NCBI RefSeq assembly: GCF_030406325.1
Contig: NZ_JAUEQY010000009.1
Location: forward strand, 186,001 to 250,000
Reading direction: 5' to 3'
From: Actinomadura sp. DC4
GTDB lineage: Bacteria > Actinomycetota > Actinomycetes > Streptosporangiales > Streptosporangiaceae
DNA: 64,000 bases
Program-made: the position numbers and the translations under genes
Shown here: in pieces, positions 25,798 to 33,072 of the stretch
How the letters are laid out: each line of letters opens with the position of its first letter
Numbering within the stretch: the first letter of the stretch is position 1
Notes under the pieces: model-generated
What the model was told of the DNA's origin: nothing
What the model saw: the letters and a program-made list of their open reading frames with translations, nothing else
The model's database searches: none

Positions 25798-26619
25798 ATG
25801 CGCAATCAGCCGAAACGTTCTGCCGGTGACATCGAGCCCGACACCGATGTGCCGAGCGTCGCGCGAATCTATGACGCGTATCTTGATGGGAAAGACCACT
25901 TTCCCGTCGACGATGAGGCGGTCGCGCGGGTCGTCGCGAAGACGCCGTGGGCCAAACCGGTGGCCCGGTTCAACCGCGCTTTCATGGTGCGGGCGGTGGA
26001 GACCGCCGCGCGTGCCGGGATCAGGCAGATCGTCGACGTCGGCTGCGGGATGCCCAACGAGCCGAGCGCCTTCAGCGCCGCCCGGAGCGTCGATCCCGGC
26101 ATCCACGTCATCGGCGTCGACAACGACCCGATGGTCCTGGCGCTCGGCCGGTCGATGGCGCACGCCGGAGACGGGATCCACCTCGTACCGGGCGACGTCC
26201 GCGACCCCGAGGCGATTTTGGCGACCCTGGAGCCGTTCGTCGACTGGTCGCAGCCGGTCGCCCTCGTCCTCACCGCCGTGCTGCAGTTCGTCCCGGACGA
26301 GAAGGATCCGCTCGCCATCCTGCGCGTGCTGCGGAAGCCCATGGCGCCCGGGAGCTGGCTGCTGCTGTCGCACTCTTCCACCGACGGCACCGCGCCGGAG
26401 GTCGTCGCCGGCGTCGAAGGCGCGTACGAGGGCGTGACCGCCCAGATCAAGTACCGGAGCGACGAGCGGATCCTCGCCTTCTTCGAGGGGATGACGCTGC
26501 TGGAACCCGGGCTGGTCGCGGTCCAGGACTGGCGGCCGGGCCGGGACGCGGTCGACACGAGCGACATCCCCGGGCCGGTGGTGCGGCTCGCCGGGGCCGT
26601 CGGCGTACTGCCGGAATAG
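25798..26619 (+). CDS. SAM-dependent methyltransferase, DUF574/SAV2177 family
   Basis: About 273 residues. PSVARIYDAYLDGKDHFPVDDE at the N-terminus and SAM-binding QIVDVGCGMPNEPSA with VIGVDNDPMVLALGR are the DUF574 (PF04672) signature, as are the AVLQFVPDEKDPLAILR and FFEGMTLLEPGLV stretches. This family is multi-copy in actinomycetes and linked with pathways of unknown substrate. ATG at 25798 is preceded by GGGGGTCGGTA with a weak ribosome site. Lies alone between two broken gene stretches. Confidence 0.88.
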   Translation: MRNQPKRSAGDIEPDTDVPSVARIYDAYLDGKDHFPVDDEAVARVVAKTPWAKPVARFNRAFMVRAVETAARAGIRQIVDVGCGMPNEPSAFSAARSVDPGIHVIGVDNDPMVLALGRSMAHAGDGIHLVPGDVRDPEAILATLEPFVDWSQPVALVLTAVLQFVPDEKDPLAILRVLRKPMAPGSWLLLSHSSTDGTAPEVVAGVEGAYEGVTAQIKYRSDERILAFFEGMTLLEPGLVAVQDWRPGRDAVDTSDIPGPVVRLAGAVGVLPE

Positions 26620-26621
26620 CC

Positions 26622-27120
26622 TCATGCGCCCTCGATCCGCAGGACGGCGCAGGTGAAGCTGACGCCCACACCGACGCCGACCAGCGCGAGCGTCCGCCCC
26701 GGCGCCGCCCGACGCAGCCGGTGCAGGCCCGCGATCCGGTCTCCCGCCCCTAGGGGGCCGACGGTCCGCCCCCAGTTCCACACCATCGGCAGCTCCAGCG
26801 GATCGAGGTAGTACGTCCGCAGCTCCCGCAGGCCGATGTTGGACAGGGCCCAGCGCTCGATCTCCTTCATCCGCAGGCCGGACTCGTCCAGCTCCCGCCC
26901 GGGATGTCGTCGAACCGGTCGGCCGTGGCGAGCGGCGCCGCCGGCGGCGAGGTAGGCCGTACCGAGGTCGAGCGCGGCCATGCAGCCGTTGGACCGCCGG
27001 TCGACCCCGATGGCCGGCGCGGAGTCGCCGACCGCGAGCCGGTGCACATACGCGCCGGAGTGCCACCCGTGCAGGCCCTGGTCGGCGATGTGGGCGTACA
27101 GGGTCGGCGCGATGTCGTCC
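26622..27120 (-). pseudogene. Remnant of a KAS III-like ketoacyl synthase
   Basis: The minus strand reads DDIAPTLYAHIADQGLHGWH, RRSNGCMAALDLGTAYLA and after a degenerate stretch YYLDPLELPMVWNWGRTVG, GAGDRIAGLHRLRR and GVGVSFTCAVLRIE, which are the middle and C-terminal landmarks of a ketoacyl-ACP synthase III. A middle piece (TADRFDDIPGGSW) is in a different frame, so there are frameshifts. The N-terminal third and most of the central domain are gone. Lies next to a SARP remnant, consistent with a decayed biosynthetic gene cluster. Confidence 0.75.
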
Positions 27121-27123
27121 GGC

Positions 27124-27520
27124 TCACGGGGCCGACGCCGCCGGCGCGTCCCGTGCGGCCTCCAGTGCCCTCTCGGCCGGAACCCGCCGCTCGACGCGGG
27201 GCGGCGGCGCGCCGTCCCGGGGAGCCGCGGGCCCGGCCGGCGGCGAGGTGAGGATCTCCTGGTGGAAGTGCGTCAGGTCGGCGCCCGGCTCGATGCCGGG
27301 GTCGCCCTTCGGGACCGTACGCGTCCGGTCGAAGGCGGCGAGCGCCTCGCCGCGGTGGCCGCTGAGGTGCAGGACGCGCATGAGCCGGTGCCAGTACGAG
27401 GGGCGTCTCGGACACCGGTGCCCGCAGCCGGGGGATCAGCCGCTGGTGGCGGCCGAGCCGCGGCTCGACGCTGATCAGGAGTTCTTCGGCGGTACGGCGC
27501 TGGGCGTTGCGGAACTCCAT
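27124..27520 (-). pseudogene. Remnant of a SARP/BTAD transcriptional activator
   Basis: One frame gives EFRNAQRRTAEELLISVEPRL and GRHQRLIPRLRAPVSETPLV; the other gives MRVLHLSGHRGEALAAFDRTR and GIEPGADLTHFHQEIL, the two halves of a BTAD domain separated by a frameshift. The DNA-binding N-terminal domain is absent. SARPs activate antibiotic gene clusters, so together with the KAS III remnant this marks a lost biosynthetic locus. Confidence 0.8.
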
Positions 27521-27549
27521 CCGACCCCACCTCAGTCCGGGGATCCGGC

Positions 27550-28317
27550 CTAGTCACGGTGGTGAAAGTAGAAGGCCGCGGCGTTGTCGTGCAGCACCGC
27601 CCGGACGTGCTCGGGTCCGATCGTGTCGGTGAGCAATCGGAGGTCGTCGTCGTCGAACGGCCGCCGGGCGCGGGTGGAGGGCAGGTCGGTGCCGAACATG
27701 AGGGCCCGGGGGTCGGCGGCGACCACCGCCTGGACCGCCTTGGTCACCTCCAGGTCGACGCGGCCGAACCCGGTCGCCTTGACCCGGCCGCCGCGCTCGA
27801 CGAAGGAGAGCAGGTGGGGCAGGCCGCTCTCGGTCAGCCCGAGGTGGTCGACGCTCACCGCCGGCAGGGCCCTCAGCACGGGCATCAGGTCGGGCAGGTC
27901 GGCGGCGTCGATGTAGAGCTCGGTGTGCCAGCCGGCGACCTCGTGGACGTGGCGGGCCAGGGCCTCCAGGTGGTCGAGGGTCTCCGAACCGCCCCGGCGC
28001 ACGTTGAACCGCACGGCCCGTACGCCGTGGGCGTCCAGCCGTGTGATCTCCTCGTCGGTCACGGTGACGGGCAGCTGGGTGACTCCGACGAAACCCGTGC
28101 CCAGCCGCCGGAGGGCCTCGACCAGGTAGTCCTGGTCGAAGCCCTGGAAAGAGCCGGAGACCACGGCCCCGCCGGTGATCCCCAGCGGGTCCGTACGCCG
28201 GAGGTAGTCCTCGGCGGTGAAGGCGGGCGGCAGGTAGCCGTTGTTCTCGGTGAGCGGGAAGCCGGGGTCGATGATGTGGAGATGGGCGTCGAACACCGGA
28301 CGGGCGGATGTGCTCAT
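27550..28317 (-). CDS. Amidohydrolase family protein (2-pyrone-4,6-dicarboxylate lactonase-like)
   Basis: About 255 residues. Starts with VFDAHLHIIDPGFP (HxH metal motif), later SVDHLGLTESGLP and MFGTDLPSTRARRPFDD with the usual terminal Asp. TIM-barrel hydrolase of the PDC lactonase/TIM-barrel fold class. Substrate unknown; it may open a lactone or decarboxylate a ring-cleavage product. ATG 28317 overlaps the stop of the FlK-like gene (ATGA), so translation is coupled even though that gene is damaged. Confidence 0.88.
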   Translation of the reverse strand: MSTSARPVFDAHLHIIDPGFPLTENNGYLPPAFTAEDYLRRTDPLGITGGAVVSGSFQGFDQDYLVEALRRLGTGFVGVTQLPVTVTDEEITRLDAHGVRAVRFNVRRGGSETLDHLEALARHVHEVAGWHTELYIDAADLPDLMPVLRALPAVSVDHLGLTESGLPHLLSFVERGGRVKATGFGRVDLEVTKAVQAVVAADPRALMFGTDLPSTRARRPFDDDDLRLLTDTIGPEHVRAVLHDNAAAFYFHHRD

Positions 28318-28577
28318 GCGGAGCTCTCCGCGGCCTGGACCCGGTCGGTGAGCCTGCGGCCGTCGACCGCGGTCAGCTCGACGGTGCGGTCCGGCGGGGT
28401 GTCCGACAGCGCCCGCATGCAGGTCCACTCGACCAGGCCGGCGAGGTGGCCGGTGGCCGGCACCGGCGGTATCCGGCCGAACTCATCCGGCTCCGGCAGC
28501 AGATGCGGAACCGTGCGGGTCTTCGGGACGCGGTAGTCGAGCGTCGCGGTCGGCCCGGACCGCAGGGTTGGTTTCAC
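28314..28577 (-). pseudogene. FlK-like hot-dog thioesterase, internally deleted and 3' truncated
   Basis: 87 residues. The N-terminus (MKPTLRSGPTATLDY then HLLPEPDEFG and VPATGHLAGLVEWTCMRAL) is that of fluoroacetyl-CoA-thioesterase-like proteins, normally about 130 residues. After ALS it jumps to PPDRTVELTAVDGRRL, missing about 25 residues that contain the catalytic His, and the last strands are also absent. An excellent ribosome site (GGAGG, 6 bases) and the stop-start overlap with the amidohydrolase are kept, so it may be translated only to couple the next gene. An active enzyme is unlikely. Confidence 0.65.
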
Positions 28578-28593
28578 CTGGTCCTCCGTGTGG

Positions 28594-28995
28594 TTACGGG
28601 TTCCCACTCATCGACCGGCCCCAGGAGGCGGGCGGCGGCCGTCCTGGCCCGGCGCATGGCCGTACGGTCATCGGCCACAACGACGCGTGCGTTGGCCCCG
28701 TCGATCGGCGGTGTCCGCGGGCGAGCCAGTCGAACACGGCGAGGATCCGCCCGGCCCCCTGGACCTCGCAGCCGGCCAGGAACTCGGTCAGGGCCGCCTG
28801 CCGCTGCCGCCGGCGCTGGTCGAGCACGGCGGCGATGAGGTTCTCCTTGGAGCCGAACCGGGCGTAGAGCGTGGGCTTGGAGACTCCGGCTCGATCCATC
28901 GGCCTGTCCACGCTGGTCGCCCGGATCCCCTCCGCGTGGAAGACCGCGGCCGTGACGTCGAGCAGCCGCCGGCCGCCCGGACTCAACCGATCCAC
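28594..28995 (-). pseudogene. TetR-family regulator with probable frameshift
   Basis: The N-terminal HTH is intact (LLDVTAAVFHAEGIRATSV, then GVSKPTLYARFGSKENLIAAVLDQRR) and helical sequence follows to FDWLARG, but the frame then becomes arginine/proline-rich and stops after 133 residues, short for TetR proteins of about 190. The neighbouring frame (DGANARVVVADDRTAMRRARTAAARLLG) reads like the lost C-terminal part, so one frameshift near 28720 is the simplest explanation. GTG 28995. First gene of the operon with the thioesterase and amidohydrolase. Confidence 0.65.
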
Positions 28996-29112
28996 AGAAA
29001 CCAGACTGACAGGTCGGTAAGGCCGTGGAAAGCATCATCCGCCTGGCTTGCACCGACGCGTCCCGCCACGTGCGAGCGCGGCGGGCGGCCTCCGCCCGCC
29101 GCGCCCGTGTCG

Positions 29113-29664
29113 TCAGACCTCGATCACCTTGATCGACGGGTGTCGCTTGGTGTTGAGGTAGAGCTTCTCCTTCGAGTTCTCCCGCTCCAGCTCGAGGACG
29201 AGCCGGTAGCGGTACACCCCGGGCGGCGCGGTGCTCTGGATCGCGCCGGCCCAGTAGTAGTAGACCGAGGTGTACTGGGACCGCATGGCGTCGGGCATTC
29301 CGTAGATCTTGAGCTCGGTGAAGATCCGCCGCTCCGCGACGTCCTCCTCGTCGCCCTTCTCGATGTCGAGGAACACCAGATTGGTGATCTTCGGCATCGG
29401 CGGCCACTTGCCGTCCGGCCGCTTCTCACCCTCGATGGGACGGACGATCCAGTTGAGGACCTGGCCCTGCTTGCAGATCGTCTCGAGCTCGCTGCTGCCC
29501 TGCCCGACGCCGCCGATGCTGTTGTCCATCATGAACAGCGCGTCGTCGAGCGACCCCGTCTCCGTCGCCTTCTGGACGTTCACCAGCGTGACGATGTTGA
29601 GCTGGACGGAGTTCATCTGCCCGCGGCCCTTGGTGTCCTCCGCCGCGTACTGGGACGTTGTCAT
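29113..29664 (-). CDS. AidA/PixA-like protein 4, last of a paralogous quartet
   Basis: About 183 residues. It shares with the three upstream genes a first module (VQLNIVTLVNVQ, SLDDALFMMDNSIGGVGQGSSELETICKQGQVLNWIVRPI) and a second (YYYWAGAIQSTAPPGVYRYRLVLELER). The plan (short beta strand, small loop with G-x-G-x2-x, W at the third strand, then Y-W-x-A-x-V...P-G-Y-R-Y) resembles the AidA/PixA inclusion-body family. No signal peptide, no membrane helix. ATG 29664 overlaps the preceding gene's stop and has GGAGTCAGC upstream. Function unknown; similarity to AidA/PixA is my reading, not a database result. Confidence 0.55.
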   Translation of the reverse strand: MTTSQYAAEDTKGRGQMNSVQLNIVTLVNVQKATETGSLDDALFMMDNSIGGVGQGSSELETICKQGQVLNWIVRPIEGEKRPDGKWPPMPKITNLVFLDIEKGDEEDVAERRIFTELKIYGMPDAMRSQYTSVYYYWAGAIQSTAPPGVYRYRLVLELERENSKEKLYLNTKRHPSIKVIEV

Positions 29665-30155
29665 GCTGACTCCTTCACCGAGTCCGTCGCTCCGGGGCCG
29701 GCGCTCGAGCCGACCAGGGCAGGCGACGTCTCGGTGGTGATCGGCTCGGTCACGGTTCCCAGCCGGAACTGGATGCGGTACGGCACCGGCTCGGTGAGAT
29801 CTCGTTTGACGGTCGCGGACCAGTAGGAGATGTCCGTGCCGGGATAGACCTTCTGCTTGGGCTCGCAGATCTCCGCGTCGATCAGGATGGCGGAGATGGC
29901 GGCGTAGGTCTCACACTCCAGCGGAAGGGTGTTCCAGAGGAGCTGGTCGCCCTTGCGCACCCGGGTGCGCAGCTCCTCGCCGCCGAGTCCGGTCGAGCCG
30001 CCGGTCTTGTTGGTGTCGTAGAGGTAGAGGTTGCCGCGTACGGTCCCGGCGGCCAGGGCGGCCACCGGGTCGATGACCGCAGTGATCGATATGGGGCGGT
30101 CAGGGGCGGTGTTGGGTCCTGGTTCCGTCGGTTTCGCCTTGGCGCGTATCGGCAT
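29661..30155 (-). CDS. AidA/PixA-like protein 3
   Basis: About 164 residues. Same plan as its neighbours: ISITAVIDPVAALAAGTVRGNLYLYDTNKTGGSTGLGGEELRTRVRKGDQLLWNT, then YWSATVKRDLTEPVPYRIQFRLG. The N-terminal 18 residues are basic/proline-rich and the C-terminal tail is Ser/Gly-rich. GGGAGG lies 6 bases before the ATG. Function unknown. Confidence 0.55.
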   Translation of the reverse strand: MPIRAKAKPTEPGPNTAPDRPISITAVIDPVAALAAGTVRGNLYLYDTNKTGGSTGLGGEELRTRVRKGDQLLWNTLPLECETYAAISAILIDAEICEPKQKVYPGTDISYWSATVKRDLTEPVPYRIQFRLGTVTEPITTETSPALVGSSAGPGATDSVKESA

Positions 30156-30191
30156 CGGAGTCCTCCCGTTCGAAGGCGTGGTGGTGGACGG

Positions 30192-30977
30192 CTAGACGCA
30201 GGGGACGGGCAGCATGCCCAGGCCCGCACCGGTGAAGGCGTTGTACTTCGGGTCGTTGGTGACCCTGAGGGCCGACGAGCAGGTCAGGTCGACCGACTCC
30301 CAGACCAGCTCGCCGTTGCGGGTCACCAGCTCGTGCAGCTGGATGTGCATCGTGTAGGAGTAGGTCCCGGGCCGTGCGCTGTCGACCGATGCCGCCCAGT
30401 ACCACCCGTCGGAGACCATGTCCGGCGAGCCGTACTCCGCCGGGTACATGATCTTCTCCTCCACCGCCGTCCCCGTGATGTCGGTGATCACTGGGTTGGG
30501 GTAGTTGTACGCCTGGGAGCCATCGCTCACGACGTTGCCGGTGACGTCGAGGATCTTGCTGCTGGTGACGTTGCGGCCGCCGCGCTTGCGCCGGGCCTGC
30601 GCGCCGACCCGGCGCTGGAGACGGTCCAGGTCGGTGGCGGTGTCGACGTCGGGGTCGGAGAACCCCTCCGCCACCGACGACAGCTCGCGCAGCGCCTGCC
30701 GGTCGGTCTCGCGGGCCCGGTCGGTCTGGTAGCTGCGGGGCACCGTCGGCGGGATGGCTCCGAGGTTGTACGGGAGCCAGTTCAGCACCTGTTCGGTGGC
30801 CTGTGAGCCGTCGCTCCAGTAGGTGCCGGGGACGACCGTGACCAGGTCGCCGGTTCCCTCGCCCGTGGAGCCGAGGAACTTCATGTTGTCGAAGAGGTAG
30901 ACGTTGCCGTCCAGCGTCCGTGACTGGAGCGCGCCGGCGGCGTCGACGAGCACGATGATCGCATGCTGCTGTGCCAT
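30192..30977 (-). CDS. AidA/PixA-like protein 2, longest paralogue
   Basis: About 261 residues. Opens AIIVLVDAAGALQSRTLDGNVYLFDN and GSTGEGTGDLVTVVPG, then a middle insertion of about 90 residues (EQVLNWLPY, a charged stretch with RRVGAQARRKRGGRN, and NVVSDGSQAYNYPNPV) absent from the other three, then the shared end GWYWAASVDSARPGTYSYTMHIQLHEL. Cytosolic by prediction. It could be the scaffold or special member of the assembly. Upstream AGGAAAGG ribosome site. Confidence 0.55.
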   Translation of the reverse strand: MAQQHAIIVLVDAAGALQSRTLDGNVYLFDNMKFLGSTGEGTGDLVTVVPGTYWSDGSQATEQVLNWLPYNLGAIPPTVPRSYQTDRARETDRQALRELSSVAEGFSDPDVDTATDLDRLQRRVGAQARRKRGGRNVTSSKILDVTGNVVSDGSQAYNYPNPVITDITGTAVEEKIMYPAEYGSPDMVSDGWYWAASVDSARPGTYSYTMHIQLHELVTRNGELVWESVDLTCSSALRVTNDPKYNAFTGAGLGMLPVPCV

Positions 30978-31000
30978 GGATCAGCCTTTCCTGTCGTGGG

Positions 31001-31441
31001 TCACGCGCACATCAGCGCGGGTGAGTCGATGTGCATGACGCTGTTGGCGCCCTCGTGGATCTGCACTTCGAGGCGGTACCGGTAGGGGACGCCGGGGGTC
31101 AGGTAGGCCGGGACGACGCCCGACCAGACCACCCGGTCGAGGTTCTCGGGAAGGCCGGACGGCTCGGCGCCGCCGGTCTCCGCCGCGGGGGCCGCGGCGC
31201 GACCCTCGGGGCCGAGGAAGGTGATGTTCCGGATCTCGACCGGTGCCTGTACGTCGATCCCGATCGGGGTCCACTGGATGACCTGGCCCGGCCGGACGAT
31301 GGTGCAGAGACCGGTGGTGCCCTGCCCGCGGCTGCCCAGCTTCCCGTCGTCCATCAGGGAGAGGTTGCCGTTGTGGAGCGTACGGTCCGAGAGTGCTCCG
31401 ACGGCGTCCACGAGGACGATGATGCTGACTTTTGTTTCCAT
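31001..31441 (-). CDS. AidA/PixA-like protein 1, shortest paralogue
   Basis: About 146 residues. SIIVLVDAVGALSDRTLHNGNLSLMDDG and GSRGQGTTGLCTIVRPGQVIQWTPI match the N-terminal module of the quartet; RVVWSGVVPAYLTPGVPYRYRLEVQIHEG matches the C-terminal one. No signal peptide. ATG 31441 has AGGAGTCGC directly upstream (AGGAG, spacing 4). Same operon as the adenylate-forming enzyme 60 bases upstream. Confidence 0.55.
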   Translation of the reverse strand: METKVSIIVLVDAVGALSDRTLHNGNLSLMDDGKLGSRGQGTTGLCTIVRPGQVIQWTPIGIDVQAPVEIRNITFLGPEGRAAAPAAETGGAEPSGLPENLDRVVWSGVVPAYLTPGVPYRYRLEVQIHEGANSVMHIDSPALMCA

Positions 31442-31500
31442 GCGACTCCTGCCTTCGTCGGGTCTGTCTTCTTCTCCTGCGGTGTCGGTGGTCTCCGGCC

Positions 31501-33057
31501 TCAGCCCCGGTCGCGTACGAGGGGGACCTTGCCGACGGCCGTCCGCTCGATGTCGGGGGACGACCGGTGCACGAAGGCGAGGTGGAACTTGTAGCCGGTC
31601 CGCTCGATCGCGGCCGGCGTGGCCTCGCCGTTGTTGAACAGCGACAGGGCGCGGGGCACCGCGCCGGTGAAGACGCGCTGGAGGCCGACGGGGCCGAGCG
31701 CGACGTCCACGGTGTGCGACAGGCCCTCGACGTCGTCGACCTCCGCGAGCAGGGTGATCGTCTTGTGCTCACGGTGGTTGACGAACTGGACGTCGTGGGC
31801 GACCTCGTCCAGGTCGATGGCGACGGCCTTGCGCAGGTCGTCGCGGAGAGCGGAGTAGGAGAGCGCGGCGGAGTACTGGCTGTCGTTCAGGTGCAGCACG
31901 TCTCCGGTACGGCCCGCGAACTCGAACTGCTGGGTCTTCAGGCCCGGCCCGCTGAGGGCGGGCCGGCGGATCATCCGGTCGCCGAGCTTGAGACGGAGCA
32001 GCGGCGTCTCGTGCGCGTGCAGGCGCGTGACGACCAGCTCGCCCTCCTCGCCCTCGGCGACCGCGCGCCCGTTCTCGTCGACGATCTCGATGAGGTGCAG
32101 GCCGGGCACGGCCGCGAGGTAGGGGGAGTGGTCGCGCAGCTGGAGGCCGATGGTCTCGGCCTGGGTCGCGGCGAAGTAGCTGAGGATCGCGACGTTCGGA
32201 TAGAGCGCGCGGAGTGCGGCCCGCGTGCGCTGCGGCAGCACCCCGCTGCCGTACATCGCCACGCGGAAGCTGTCGCGCACCTCCTGGCTCATCCCGGCGC
32301 CGAGGTCGGCCAAGACCGCGATGCCCGCGGTGATCCCCATCAGCGCCTTCGGCCCCTGGTAGGAGAACATGTGCTCCAGCACCGGGGCGGTGACCGGGCC
32401 CGCGCCGATGTAGTTGACGCCCGGCACGTGCTGCAGGACGCCGCCCACCATCGTGCCGCTGCTCCACATCTGGTAGTCGGCGAGGTTGGTGAACAGCCAC
32501 TTCGGATCGGCGCCCGGAAGATATTCGCGAAGCTGGTAGGTGCCCATGAAGCGCCCGGCGATCCGGTAGGTGTCGCGCAGCTCCCGCAGCGAATAGACGA
32601 TCTCAAGAGGAAGCCCGTCACTGGTGCCGCCGCTGGCCACGACCTCGAACCCGCCACGCGTGAGCGGCACCACGAGGCCCGGACGCGAACCCATGAACAT
32701 CTCGCGCTGGACCTTCTTGTCCGAGAGGGGGATCTGCTCCCACTCCTCGTACGTGGCGGGTGGCCCGGTCACCCCCGCGGCGACCAGCCGCTCCCGCCAC
32801 AGCGGGTTGAGCAGGACCGAGTTGACCATCTGCTGCAGGCGGCGCAGCACCAGGGCGTTCTGCACGTCGAGGGAGACCTCGCTGTACGGCACGCCGTTGA
32901 TCCGTTCGCACTCCCGCATCTTGCTCGCGAAGGAGGGCAGCCCGGCGACCGCGTCCACCGACCAGGGCTGAAGCTCCTCGTCGGGGATCAGCCGGGCCGC
33001 GAGCTCGGCGACCTCGCTGGGCGCGTGGCCATTTTTGGTGGCGGTTATCGTGTCCAT
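31501..33057 (-). CDS. Adenylate-forming enzyme of PaaK/LuxE type
   Basis: About 518 residues. The phosphate-binding loop is ASGGTSDGLPLEIVYS; SGTMVGGVLQHVPGVNYIG, YGSGVLPQRTRAALRALYP and EGEEGELVVTRLHAHETPLLRLKLGDRM follow the order of phenylacetate-CoA ligase-like enzymes. The hinge and C-terminal subdomain (GRTGDVLHLNDSQYSAALSY) are present. Activates a carboxylic acid with ATP to an acyl-adenylate or CoA ester in the family. The ATG (33057) lies 15 bases after the decarboxylase stop. In this operon it probably activates a small acid for transfer to or synthesis of a partner of the decarboxylase product; this is inference. Confidence 0.85.
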   Translation of the reverse strand: MDTITATKNGHAPSEVAELAARLIPDEELQPWSVDAVAGLPSFASKMRECERINGVPYSEVSLDVQNALVLRRLQQMVNSVLLNPLWRERLVAAGVTGPPATYEEWEQIPLSDKKVQREMFMGSRPGLVVPLTRGGFEVVASGGTSDGLPLEIVYSLRELRDTYRIAGRFMGTYQLREYLPGADPKWLFTNLADYQMWSSGTMVGGVLQHVPGVNYIGAGPVTAPVLEHMFSYQGPKALMGITAGIAVLADLGAGMSQEVRDSFRVAMYGSGVLPQRTRAALRALYPNVAILSYFAATQAETIGLQLRDHSPYLAAVPGLHLIEIVDENGRAVAEGEEGELVVTRLHAHETPLLRLKLGDRMIRRPALSGPGLKTQQFEFAGRTGDVLHLNDSQYSAALSYSALRDDLRKAVAIDLDEVAHDVQFVNHREHKTITLLAEVDDVEGLSHTVDVALGPVGLQRVFTGAVPRALSLFNNGEATPAAIERTGYKFHLAFVHRSSPDIERTAVGKVPLVRDRG

Positions 33058-33072
33058 TGCGCACTCCCTTTG

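Noticed and set aside
25363-27066. 567-aa minus-strand frame
   Set aside because: Overlaps an intact methyltransferase on the plus strand and has low-complexity composition; not a gene.
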